From Candidatus Cibiobacter qucibialis (GTDB lineage: Bacteria > Bacillota > Clostridia > Oscillospirales > Ruminococcaceae), in contig SAUS01000051.1 of NCBI GenBank assembly GCA_004000625.1, positions 1-19,255 of the forward strand: a stretch of DNA of 19,255 nucleotides, given 5' to 3'. The notes beneath the pieces were generated by a model. The model was not told the origin of the DNA. It saw only the letters and a list, made by a program, of their open reading frames with translations, and did no database searches. Below are positions 1 through 7,944 of this stretch, piece by piece. Position 1 is the first letter of the stretch, and each line of letters starts with the position of its first letter. A program made the position numbers and the translations under genes.

Positions 1-56
1 GGCATCTGCCGCACCTCGCTCGCCGTATCGGCACTTAGAATTATGCGGTATTGCCC
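1..56 (+). mobile_element. Right end of a MITE-like inverted-repeat element (partial copy, cut by window edge)
   Basis: These 56 bases match positions 12746-12801 in the same orientation, differing only at the last base. They end in the terminal inverted repeat (GCGGTATTGCC) and are followed by TA, the likely target-site duplication. The left part of the element lies outside the window. No transposase is visible, so this is a non-autonomous copy. It lies just beyond the terminator of the minus-strand gene block. Confidence 0.75.
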
Positions 57-70
57 TAAAAGTAAAGAAT

Positions 71-130
71 AAAAATAAAAAAGCCCCGCCTGCCGGGCAG
101 AACATTCTGCATCCGGCAGGTGGGGCTTTT
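71..130 (-). terminator. Strong Rho-independent terminator ending the minus-strand gene block
   Basis: Positions 79-96 pair with 113-130 in an 18-bp stem containing one G-T wobble. The interior has a second perfect stem, GCAGAA/TTCTGC. Read on the minus strand, the stem runs into a T-rich tract (82 down to 71). It sits about 28 bases after the stop codon of the U32 gene, so it closes that transcript. The plus-strand T run at 127-130 is short, so termination is mainly for minus-strand transcription. Confidence 0.9.
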
Positions 131-157
131 GGTTGTTGCAAATAGATAAATGAAAAT

Positions 158-1384
158 TTACTGCCTTTTCTGCATCCGCAGCAGGCTGTACGGCATCAAG
201 GGCGTGGCACAGGGAATGGTATACTGCATCATCGGGTGCGGGGTGGCATCCACCGCTTCCCCTTCCGCGTTTTTGATCCATTCAGGGGTTACGGGCACGA
301 CCGAACCATCTGGCTGCAAAATTTCCAGCGAATCTCCCAGGCAGAACTTGCTGCGCTGGGTGCAATGGGCAACGCCGTCTTCCCACGAATCCACAGTGCC
401 GATGAAATCCCAATCTCGCACATAAGTATGGCTGGGCGTCTGCAGGGCTTTCTCTTTGCCAAAATAGAAACCGGGTGAATAATGGCGGTGGCTGGTACGG
501 TTCAGCTCATCCAGCACGGAATCCGGTAAATCAAACGTATCACTGGCGGGGTTTGCCAGGTACTGGTCCAGCGCTTTGCGGTAAGCGGCGGTAACGGACG
601 CAACGTAATAGAACGTTTTGGCGCGCCCCTCAATTTTCAGAGAATCCACACCAGCCTTGCAGATCAGGTCCAAAAACGGTGCGGTGCATAGGTCGTTGGC
701 GTTCAGAATGTAGCTGCCGTCCTCATTTTCGCCAATGGGCATATACTGGCCGGGGCGGTTTTCTTCTACAAGATAGTATTTCCAGCGGCAGGGCTGGGCA
801 CATTCGCCGCGGTTGCCGCTGCGCCCGGTCATATAGCTGGAAAGCAGGCACCGACCAGAAACGCTCATGCACATGGCGCCGTGCACAAAGGCTTCCAGTT
901 CCAGCTCCGGCGGGGTGTTATCGCGGATCTGGGCAATATCGGTCAGGGTCAGCTCGCGCGCCAACACCACACGCTTGGCGCCCAGGTTGTAGGCCATGGT
1001 TGCAGCAGCATAATTGGTGATGCCTGCCTGGGTGGAAAAATGCACATCCACATCCGGAGCATACTGTTTGGCAAGGCTCAGTACGCCAAGGTCCGCAATG
1101 ATAAAGGCATCCACCCCGGCTTCGGCCGCGTCCTTGATATACTGCGGCAGCTCGGAAAGCTCATCGTTGGTGGGCAGGTTGTTCAGGGTCAGGTATACTT
1201 TTTTGCCGCGAGCATGGGCAAAAATGCAGCCATCATGAAGCTCGCCAATGGTCAGATTGACCGGTGCGGCGCGCATACCAAAGCGCGGCAGTGCGCAGTA
1301 TACGGCATCGGCACCATACATGACGGCATATTTCAGGGCTTCAAGGCTGCCGGCAGGCGACAGCAGTTCCGGACAGGACAACAT
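158..1384 (-). CDS. Peptidase U32 family protein, probably an RNA hydroxylation enzyme (TrhP/RlhA-like)
   Basis: The 408-residue protein carries the U32 signature at about residues 164-200 (EAFVHGAMCMSVSGRC, then GRSGNRGECAQPCRW). The start ELLSPAGSLEALKYAV is the usual (beta/alpha)8-type N-terminus. Cysteines at about 172, 179, 195 and 233 fit the four-Cys pattern of U32 proteins thought to bind an iron-sulfur cluster. Family members once called collagenase-like proteases include TrhP and RlhA, which use prephenate-dependent chemistry to hydroxylate tRNA U34 or 23S rRNA. The length fits YegQ/YrrO-type proteins. The start is supported by AAAGGAG 10 bases upstream. It is the last gene of the block, 39 bases after mltG. 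Which RNA it modifies cannot be told from sequence. Confidence 0.92.
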   Translation of the reverse strand: MLSCPELLSPAGSLEALKYAVMYGADAVYCALPRFGMRAAPVNLTIGELHDGCIFAHARGKKVYLTLNNLPTNDELSELPQYIKDAAEAGVDAFIIADLGVLSLAKQYAPDVDVHFSTQAGITNYAAATMAYNLGAKRVVLARELTLTDIAQIRDNTPPELELEAFVHGAMCMSVSGRCLLSSYMTGRSGNRGECAQPCRWKYYLVEENRPGQYMPIGENEDGSYILNANDLCTAPFLDLICKAGVDSLKIEGRAKTFYYVASVTAAYRKALDQYLANPASDTFDLPDSVLDELNRTSHRHYSPGFYFGKEKALQTPSHTYVRDWDFIGTVDSWEDGVAHCTQRSKFCLGDSLEILQPDGSVVPVTPEWIKNAEGEAVDATPHPMMQYTIPCATPLMPYSLLRMQKRQ

Positions 1385-1423
1385 AAGATAACGGCTCCTT
1401 TGTTCAGTGAAGTTCAGCTTTTA

Positions 1424-2728
1424 TCAGCCCCAACCGGCGATGATGCAGTTCTGATGGTGTTCGTCTGCCGTTTTGGCATAGAAATATTCGCCAGGGTGGT
1501 CGCCGTTCGGGTTGCCGGTAACAAAGAAATAATAGCCTTCGTCCAGATATTCCTGGTCGGGATTCAGCGCGGCGGCAATGGCATCAATACCGGGATTGGT
1601 GATGGCACCGGCGGGCAGGCCGCTGATGCGGTAGGTGTCGTAATGAGCAAGCACATCATCCGGAATAGCACCCTGTTCCGGCCAGCCGTAATAAGCGGCG
1701 GTGGGCGAATTCCACAGGTAGTTATTGTCGCTATCGTTCATGATATAGCTGCTGGCATTGGATTCCAGCTTATGCTCTGCCCACTGCGGGTCATCGGATT
1801 CCAAACGATTGTGGAAGCAGGCGGAAACCTTGGCGTCTTCTGCGGGCATACCGGCTTCTTCCTGAATAAAGCTGGCCAGAATGACAACATCATTCATTGT
1901 GGTGCCCTTTTCGTTGATGGTATCCCACAGGTCGGAAGTTTTGGTGTCGAATTCCTTATAGAAGGTGTTGACGTAATTATAGACCGAGTCATCGGTGAAG
2001 AACTCGTAAGTGTCCGGGAACAGGTAGCCCTCGCACTTCATCAGGCGGCCTTCGGTATCCGGAATGGCATTCCAGAAATCATACTGGCTGAAATCGGAAC
2101 CATCCTCGCCGTTGGCGCAGGCAAGGAAATCATCCACCGAGCACAAGCCATTTTCTTCCATCTTCTGGGCAATAGCAACGGCTGTGTAGCCTTCGGGGAA
2201 TGTGATGGTAATGGTCTTGCGCTTGACCTGCTGCACGCTGAGGGTTTTCAGGATCGTGTTATAATCCATGCCGGAGCGCAGGGTAAAATCGCCATACTGC
2301 AAACCGGAAGCGCGGCCGCTGTATTTGGCATACAGCTTGAACAGCCAGTCATACTGGATGACGCCATCCTCTTTCAAAACGTTTGTGATGTCTGCAACAG
2401 TGGAACCCTGTTCAATGGTAACGGTCTGTTCCGGGCCGAGTTCGCCGTCGCCGGCAACTTCGCCGTAGAACTGGAACACTTTCCAGCCGCCGATGCCGAC
2501 GATAGCCAAAATGACAACAAGAACCACAAGCCCAATGGGAAAACGGCGGCGGACGGGTTCATCATCGTCATCCTCTGCGTACTCGTCTGGACCTTCGGCG
2601 TCTTCGTACAGGTCCTGCGGGTCAGGATCAGGCTGTACCGGGCGCTTTGGTGCGGGGGCTGGCGCAGCATGATAAGCCTGGCGCGGCTGCGAGCCCTTGT
2701 CCTGGGAATCACCACGATTGATTTTCAT
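1424..2728 (-). CDS. mltG: Endolytic murein transglycosylase MltG
   Basis: MltG cleaves nascent glycan strands at the outer face of the membrane and sets strand length in peptidoglycan synthesis. The 434-residue protein has a cytoplasmic, Pro/Asp/Glu-rich tail (about 1-62), one membrane helix (64-86), a LysM-like extracellular part, and the YceG/MltG catalytic domain. Visible motifs are EGYLFPDTYEF (233-243), LASFIQEEAG (284-293) and YRISGLPAGAITNPG. Glu291 aligns with the catalytic Glu of the LASIVEKE motif; the first Glu of that motif is Gln289 here. AAAGGAG precedes the ATG. The acidic, low-complexity N-terminus is common in Gram-positive MltG. The gene is 54 bases downstream of the acetyltransferase gene. 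Confidence 0.95.
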   Translation of the reverse strand: MKINRGDSQDKGSQPRQAYHAAPAPAPKRPVQPDPDPQDLYEDAEGPDEYAEDDDDEPVRRRFPIGLVVLVVILAIVGIGGWKVFQFYGEVAGDGELGPEQTVTIEQGSTVADITNVLKEDGVIQYDWLFKLYAKYSGRASGLQYGDFTLRSGMDYNTILKTLSVQQVKRKTITITFPEGYTAVAIAQKMEENGLCSVDDFLACANGEDGSDFSQYDFWNAIPDTEGRLMKCEGYLFPDTYEFFTDDSVYNYVNTFYKEFDTKTSDLWDTINEKGTTMNDVVILASFIQEEAGMPAEDAKVSACFHNRLESDDPQWAEHKLESNASSYIMNDSDNNYLWNSPTAAYYGWPEQGAIPDDVLAHYDTYRISGLPAGAITNPGIDAIAAALNPDQEYLDEGYYFFVTGNPNGDHPGEYFYAKTADEHHQNCIIAGWG

Positions 2729-2782
2729 TCCAAATCTCCTTTACCAGGCAGCAGAACTGCCCTGTTTCACGTATGCACGGTC

Positions 2783-3619
2783 TTACAGCAACAGGCGGAA
2801 ATAAACGTCCGTAACGGGGAACGGCTGCCCAAGGTAACAAATCATGCCGTAACCACAGCGCCTACCCTCGCCCAGGTACAAAAACTGATTTTCCGCCAGC
2901 AGCAGCCGTGCTTTGGTCAGACCGGTATGTTCCCGCGCGGCCTGCAGCAGAATATCAGCCGAATGGTCGTTATCGGCCTGCAGCTCCATAAAAAGCAGCT
3001 CGTCCTTTTCCTGGCAATAGAGGCCGTAACCGCGCTGGTTGGAAACAATGGTCATACCGCGGCGGTAGAGCCGGGTGATCATGGTGTTCATGCTGCTTTC
3101 CGGCAGGGCGATGCAGGCGGGCTGGTAGCGCATGCGGGTGTCGATCAATTTGCGGACTGTCAGGTTATCAAACTCTGCTCGTGCCCACAAATTGTGTTCA
3201 ATGGGCTTGCGGATGATGCGCAGCGGGAAGCGCCCCTGAAAATTCAGCTGGGAAAACGCTTTTGCGGCCCGCGTGCTTTGTGGTGCCGCCACAGCGAAAT
3301 CACACCCTTTGGCGGAAAAGGCGCGCAGGCAGGTTGCCAGCAGTTTGGGCATCAGCCCGCGCCCCTGCAGGGACGGGTCCGTTGCCATGCAGCAGAGCCA
3401 TACGCCATGGTGGTGCCCGCATTCCACTGGAACCGCACCAATCATGGCGGCCGGGATGGGCTTTGCACCGGGGACCGGGTCCCGGGCAAGGATCAGGATA
3501 TTATCCAACCCCACAATTCCACAAAGCCAGTCCAAAGCATCCTGGCGGGTTCCGCCATACGTTTTGCGGCGGAACGCAACCATCTGCTCCAAATCAGCTT
3601 CCGTTGCTTTGCAAAGCAT
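2783..3619 (-). CDS. GNAT family N-acetyltransferase, two-domain, substrate unknown
   Basis: The N-terminal half has a GNAT fold: residues 74-80 (VWLCCMAT) look like beta-4, followed by the acetyl-CoA pyrophosphate loop LQGRGLMPKLL (84-94), matching the Q/R-x-x-G-x-G/A rule. The C-terminal ~150 residues form a second region without a clear second loop, an overall plan resembling Eis-like acetyltransferases. The start is supported by AAGGAGG shortly upstream of the ATG. The gene sits between tmk (53 bases) and mltG (54 bases) and is probably co-transcribed with them. Nothing in the sequence identifies the substrate. Confidence 0.85.
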   Translation of the reverse strand: MLCKATEADLEQMVAFRRKTYGGTRQDALDWLCGIVGLDNILILARDPVPGAKPIPAAMIGAVPVECGHHHGVWLCCMATDPSLQGRGLMPKLLATCLRAFSAKGCDFAVAAPQSTRAAKAFSQLNFQGRFPLRIIRKPIEHNLWARAEFDNLTVRKLIDTRMRYQPACIALPESSMNTMITRLYRRGMTIVSNQRGYGLYCQEKDELLFMELQADNDHSADILLQAAREHTGLTKARLLLAENQFLYLGEGRRCGYGMICYLGQPFPVTDVYFRLLL

Positions 3620-3672
3620 GTTCTATCCCCTCCTTGCCGTATTCAACGTGTGGGCTTTTGCTGCCAACGGGT

Positions 3673-4350
3673 TTAGCTCAAAATCCGCTCCAGGTATGCC
3701 ATCACTTCGGACTGAATATCCTCCGGCGTGCGGATGGTTTTCTGGCCGTCTACCGTTGTGGTACACTCAATGCGGTGCCAGCCCAGCTTGCGTGCGCAGT
3801 ATTCAGCGGCGGCGCGGGAACGGGCCAGGTATTCGGTATCGCGTTCCTGAATATCTTTTTTGCTTTCATCGCCGTGGTAGCGCTGCGCAATCAGACGCTG
3901 GCTGACATCGGGATCAACCGCAAGGTATACAACCGCATCCGGCGCAGGCAGGCCGAGCTTTTTGTACTCGAACTCAAACAGCCACTCCAGAAAACCATCC
4001 CAGTGCATCGGCGGCAGTTTGGAACATTGGTGAACAGCGTTGGAGGTGGTGTAACGGTCAGAGATGATTAGCCCATTCTGGCGGTAGACATTGCCCCACT
4101 TGGTTTTGTAGCTGGCAAAGCGGTCAACAGCATAAAACGTTGAAGCTGCATAAGCGTTCACGTCATCCGGGCGCTGGCCGAACTCGCCGGAAAGATACAT
4201 CTTGACCAGTGCGGAGGACGGACTGTCATAATCTGGGAAGCTGATTTTCAGTGGGTCATACCCTTTGCTATGCAAATTCTGGCAGGCAAGTTCTGCCTGT
4301 GTGCCCTTGCCGGAACCATCCAGGCCTTCAAAAATAATCAGTTTACCCAT
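3673..4350 (-). CDS. tmk: Thymidylate kinase (dTMP kinase)
   Basis: The enzyme phosphorylates dTMP to dTDP using ATP. The 225-residue protein has the P-loop FEGLDGSGKGTQ (7-18), the DR motif (VDRFAS, 75-80) and the thymidylate-kinase signature SDRYTTSNAVHQ (97-108). A lid-like segment containing IAQRYHGDESKK follows. Its start overlaps the end of thyX by 8 bases, and AGGAGG lies within the thyX 3' end, so translation is probably coupled. The pair gives consecutive steps, dUMP to dTMP to dTDP. Length is normal for the family. Confidence 0.95.
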   Translation of the reverse strand: MGKLIIFEGLDGSGKGTQAELACQNLHSKGYDPLKISFPDYDSPSSALVKMYLSGEFGQRPDDVNAYAASTFYAVDRFASYKTKWGNVYRQNGLIISDRYTTSNAVHQCSKLPPMHWDGFLEWLFEFEYKKLGLPAPDAVVYLAVDPDVSQRLIAQRYHGDESKKDIQERDTEYLARSRAAAEYCARKLGWHRIECTTTVDGQKTIRTPEDIQSEVMAYLERILS

Positions 4351-5125
4351 GGTTTTCAGCCTCCTGTTTCAGTGTTGCATATTTATCACGCACGGCGTTC
4401 TGCTTGCCGCAGCACATACCGCCCTCCGGGCAGGGACCCGCCAGGCAGCGGGGACCAGCTGCGGCAAAAACATGCGGCGCAAGCGGGTATACAAGGCGCA
4501 GCATTTCATCGGCAACGGCGCGGATCTCCCACTGGGCACGGTTGCAGCAGCGCAGGTTGAAAAAGTTGTTCAGGCTGCGGCAGTTCATGGTCATTACCAT
4601 TTTTGTCTCGCAGGCGTTGGGCAATACAAAGCGGGCATCCTCGTTTGCCATTTTGCTGGCTTTGGCGCGGGCGGTCTTTTCCGGCATGCCCTGCTCCATC
4701 AAGGTGTGGGTATGCTTTTCTTCCAGTGCTTTGACCAGCTCCAGGTAGTGTTTGGCATCGGCGTTCATCGCATCAATAAAAGCCGCTTTGGCCGCAGGGT
4801 CAGCCTCAATTTCCGGGGGAATCACATAACGGAAATCTTCCAGCCGCACATAGCGCTGGCTCTGCACACTGAAACTTGCAATGCGGTGGCGGGTGACCTG
4901 TGCCAGAAAGGTGCGGGAAACGCCCTCAATGCCAAAGGTAAAGCTGGCATGTTCAATGGGGCTGGCGTGGCCGAAGTCATTCAGCTTTTGCAAAAAGGCT
5001 GCGGTCTTTTCCGGTGTTAGGCCATCCAGCAGGGTTTCGATATGTGCATCAGAATAGCACAGCTTGGCGGCTGCGGCAATGGTCTTTTCGGGGTCATTGG
5101 TGTGGGCGATCAATGTTACAAGCAT
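4343..5125 (-). CDS. thyX: FAD-dependent thymidylate synthase ThyX, with Cys-rich C-terminal tail
   Basis: ThyX makes dTMP from dUMP using methylenetetrahydrofolate, FAD and NADPH. The diagnostic ThyX motif, RHR followed by seven residues and Ser, is present at 79-89 (RHRIASFSVQS) and continues QRY. Also visible are the N-terminal FGHASPIEHASFTF and the dUMP-binding NFFNLRCCNRAQWEIR. The last ~40 residues hold a cysteine cluster (PRCLAGPCPEGGMCCGK), reminiscent of a metal-binding knuckle and not needed for the core fold. A GAGGGA-type ribosome site precedes the ATG. It lies 35 bases after pcrA and overlaps tmk. No thyA or dihydrofolate reductase gene is visible in the window. Confidence 0.95.
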   Translation of the reverse strand: MLVTLIAHTNDPEKTIAAAAKLCYSDAHIETLLDGLTPEKTAAFLQKLNDFGHASPIEHASFTFGIEGVSRTFLAQVTRHRIASFSVQSQRYVRLEDFRYVIPPEIEADPAAKAAFIDAMNADAKHYLELVKALEEKHTHTLMEQGMPEKTARAKASKMANEDARFVLPNACETKMVMTMNCRSLNNFFNLRCCNRAQWEIRAVADEMLRLVYPLAPHVFAAAGPRCLAGPCPEGGMCCGKQNAVRDKYATLKQEAENHG

Positions 5126-5160
5126 GGGCCCGTTCCCTCTTTTCCTTTTTTATCAGTGGT

Positions 5161-7776
5161 TTATTCTTCGCTGGTCAGCTTGGTCAGCGGGGCGTAATTG
5201 GCCATTGTTTTTTTGATGCCAACGCGGTCAAACTGGATTTCTACAATACAGTCCCCCGCAACCGGCGTTACTTTCAGCACCTTGCCGCGGCCAAACACCT
5301 TGTGGTCCACAAGGTCCCCGGCTGCAAAGTTGGCGGCCTTTTTGCGTGCGGGTGCGGCGGGTGCAGTGGTAACGCCACCGCCCGCCGGAGCAACCGGAGC
5401 ACCGGAATGATGGTTGACGCGGCTACTGCCATACCCGGCGCCAAAGCTACTGCTTTGGACCGTGTGGCGGCCGCCGGGGTAGTTCGGGCTTTCGTGCCCG
5501 CCGGAAGCAAACCCACTTTGGAAGCCGCCGGCATACTTGCTGCCAAAGCCGCCACGGTTGTATTCACTGTTCAGATACCCGCGGGAAGCCCCGGAGTATC
5601 CGCTGCGCCCGCCGGGAACATTGGTGCTGTAGCTGCCGTACCCGGCGCCAAAACCGCCGCTGTAAGCAAGCTCTGGGCTTTCGGTTTCGTCCATCACATT
5701 GGGGTCAATCTCATCCAAAAAGCAGGAAGGCGGGTTGCGGCGCGTCTGGCCGAAAATCATACGGCTGCGGGAGGAAGAAAGATATAGCTCTTTCTTGGCG
5801 CGGGTAATACCAACATAGCACAGGCGGCGCTCCTCTTCCATTTCTTCCTCGCTGTAGCGAGCAAGGTCACCGGGGAAAACGCCATCCTCCATACCAATGA
5901 TAAACACATACGGGAATTCAAGGCCCTTGGCGCTGTGCATCGTCATCAGGGTAACGGAATCAGCATCTTCATCATAGGAATCAAGGTCTGCAATCAGGGC
6001 AACTTCTTCCAAGAAACCAGAAAGGGTTGCGTCTTCCCCGTTCTGCTCCGCATAAGTCTTTACGGAAGAAATCAACTGGCCCAAGTTTTCCAGCCGGGTC
6101 TCGCCCTCTTCTTTCTGCGCTTTCAGCATGGCTTCGTATCCGGTCTTGCGGATCACTTCACCGGCAAATTCATCCAGCGGAAGGGTGACGGAAAGATCAC
6201 ACAGTTCACGGTACATGGAGTAAAACGCGTTCAGCGCGCTGGCGGCACGGCCCAGTGCGGGATAAGAAGAAGCCTCCCGGATGATCTCCATCATCGGCAC
6301 GCCGTTGGCGGCGGCCAGTTCCCCGATCTTATCAATGGTGGTGGCACCAATCTTTCGTGCAGGTTCATTGATGATGCGGCGCAGGCGCACGTCATCCCGC
6401 GGGTTGGCCACAACGGCCATGTAAGAGTTGATATCCTTGACTTCCTTGCGGTCAAAGAAGCGTTGGCCACCCACAATGCGGTACGGGATACCGGCACGGG
6501 CAAAATAAGTTTCGATGGGGTTGGACTGCGCATTCATGCGGTACAAAACGGCATGGTCTTTTAAGGAAGCACCATTTTTCAGGTTCTGGCCAATAACCTC
6601 GGCCACATGGCTGGCCTCATCCTGTTCCGAAGCAGCCGTATAATGGTGAACTTTGTCACCATCGCCGTTCTGGGTCCACAGGGTCTTGCCCTTGCGGCCG
6701 TTGTTGTTCTTGATGACGCTATTGGCCGCATTCAGAATGTTGGAGGTGGAACGGTAGTTCTGCTCCAGGCGGATGGTTTTGGCCCCGGCAAAAACTTTTT
6801 CAAAGTTCAGGATATTTTCAATGGTAGCACCGCGGAACTTATAAATGCTCTGATCGTCATCGCCAACAACGCATACGTTGTTGGAACCACCGGCCAGCAG
6901 GCGCACCAGGTGGAACTGGGCCACGCTGGTATCCTGGTATTCGTCCACCACGACATAGCGGAACTTCTGCTGGTAGTATTCCCGCGCTTCGGCATCGGTT
7001 TTCAGCATCTGCACGGTATGGAAAATCAGATCGTCAAAGTCCATGGCACCAGCCGTGCGCAGCCGGTTGGAATAGGCGGTATAGATTTTGGAAATCAAAG
7101 CAGCCTTGGTATCGCGCGGCGCTTCGGCGGCAACATCTTTGGCGGAAAGAAGTTTATCTTTGTAACCGCTGATCTGGGAGATGGCTGATTTGACCGGCAG
7201 GAACTTGTCATCAATCATCAGTTCTTTGTAGATCTGCTTGATGACACGCTGCTGGTCGTCGGAATCGTAAATCGTAAAGCTTTTGGGGAAGCCAATGCGT
7301 TCGGCATCGCGGCGCAGGATCCGTACACAGGCAGAGTGGAAAGTGGAGGCAAATACATCCCCGCCCATGGTATCGCCCAGCATGGCTTTCAGGCGTTCTT
7401 TCAGCTCTCCGGCGGCTTTATTGGTAAAGGTAATGGCCAGCACATTCCACGGGCGGGCCGGGGCAACGCTCATCAGCGGCATCAGGGACTGCGGAACCGG
7501 CTGGCCGCACATGATGGCGGTGCGCAGCTGCTCCAGATCACTCTGCGCAACCGGGCGGCTGACCTCTTTGGAGCCATAGGCGCGGCCAAAACGGATGATA
7601 TTGGCAATGCGGTTGACCAGAACGGTGGTTTTGCCGGAGCCTGCACCTGCCAGGATCAGCAGCGGGCCTTCGGTGGTAAACACAGCCTGCTGCTGCACCG
7701 GGTTCAGCTTAGTAAAGCAGGAAGCGATATAGCGGTCCCGCAGGGCCAGAAATTCAGTGGTAATGGTATCGGGCAT
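5161..7776 (-). CDS. pcrA: UvrD/PcrA-type superfamily 1A DNA helicase with long Gly/Tyr-rich linker
   Basis: This ATP-dependent 3'-5' helicase acts in nucleotide excision repair and clears RNA polymerase and recombinase from DNA. In the 871 residues I see the Q motif (LNPVQQQAV), Walker A AGAGSGKTT (43-51), motif Ia (ITFTNKAAGELK), DEYQDTS, VVGDDDQSIYKFRGA, QNYRST, TMHSAKGLEF and YVGITRAKKELYL. Residues 705-806 are a low-complexity Gly/Tyr/Ser/Phe-rich linker. The last ~65 residues (NFAAGDLVDHKVFGRGKVLKV) match the PcrA Tudor-like domain that binds RNA polymerase. An extra ~40 residues separate motifs I and Ia. AAGGA sits about nine bases before the ATG. The gene has its own promoter at 7854-7862 and runs into thyX. 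Confidence 0.95.
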   Translation of the reverse strand: MPDTITTEFLALRDRYIASCFTKLNPVQQQAVFTTEGPLLILAGAGSGKTTVLVNRIANIIRFGRAYGSKEVSRPVAQSDLEQLRTAIMCGQPVPQSLMPLMSVAPARPWNVLAITFTNKAAGELKERLKAMLGDTMGGDVFASTFHSACVRILRRDAERIGFPKSFTIYDSDDQQRVIKQIYKELMIDDKFLPVKSAISQISGYKDKLLSAKDVAAEAPRDTKAALISKIYTAYSNRLRTAGAMDFDDLIFHTVQMLKTDAEAREYYQQKFRYVVVDEYQDTSVAQFHLVRLLAGGSNNVCVVGDDDQSIYKFRGATIENILNFEKVFAGAKTIRLEQNYRSTSNILNAANSVIKNNNGRKGKTLWTQNGDGDKVHHYTAASEQDEASHVAEVIGQNLKNGASLKDHAVLYRMNAQSNPIETYFARAGIPYRIVGGQRFFDRKEVKDINSYMAVVANPRDDVRLRRIINEPARKIGATTIDKIGELAAANGVPMMEIIREASSYPALGRAASALNAFYSMYRELCDLSVTLPLDEFAGEVIRKTGYEAMLKAQKEEGETRLENLGQLISSVKTYAEQNGEDATLSGFLEEVALIADLDSYDEDADSVTLMTMHSAKGLEFPYVFIIGMEDGVFPGDLARYSEEEMEEERRLCYVGITRAKKELYLSSSRSRMIFGQTRRNPPSCFLDEIDPNVMDETESPELAYSGGFGAGYGSYSTNVPGGRSGYSGASRGYLNSEYNRGGFGSKYAGGFQSGFASGGHESPNYPGGRHTVQSSSFGAGYGSSRVNHHSGAPVAPAGGGVTTAPAAPARKKAANFAAGDLVDHKVFGRGKVLKVTPVAGDCIVEIQFDRVGIKKTMANYAPLTKLTSEE

Positions 7777-7807
7777 AATGAACCTGTCCTTATATTATAT
7801 GGCAGAA

Positions 7808-7832
7808 CCAGCCCGGAACCATGCAGGGCTGG
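7808..7832 (-). promoter_or_regulatory. Hairpin in the pcrA leader
   Basis: CCAGCCC (7808-7814) and GGGCTGG (7826-7832) form a perfect 7-bp stem with an 11-base loop. It lies between the proposed promoter and the ribosome site of pcrA. No T run follows on the minus strand, so it is more likely an mRNA-stabilising or protein-binding structure than a terminator. Confidence 0.45.
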
Positions 7833-7853
7833 GAATTTTGGCAAACGCTGTAT

Positions 7854-7862
7854 AGTATAGCA
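7854..7862 (-). promoter_or_regulatory. Probable extended -10 promoter for pcrA-thyX-tmk
   Basis: On the minus strand the hexamer TATACT (7859-7854) is directly preceded by TGC, giving an extended -10 element. The -35 region is a poor match (TTTTCT at 17 bp). Transcription would begin near 7847, giving a leader of about 70 bases that contains the 7808-7832 hairpin. It explains how pcrA is expressed separately from the mreB-like gene 168 bases upstream. Confidence 0.5.
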
Positions 7863-7944
7863 CACTTTTGCCAGATAGAAAAGTAGGCTGGCGGAGGTAT
7901 CCGCAGAAAATCATACTTTTTACAACCTGCACAAAAGCTGCGCT

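Noticed and set aside
1850..1880. Apparent loss of the MltG catalytic Glu (Gln289)
   Set aside because: Alignment to LASIVEKE places the catalytic Glu at the second Glu position, which is Glu291 here; only the first, non-catalytic Glu is changed.
881..3676. Very long plus-strand open frame (931 codons)
   Set aside because: It lies antisense to the U32, mltG and GNAT genes, which have clear family motifs and ribosome sites. Its translation has no recognisable domain; it is a high-GC shadow frame.
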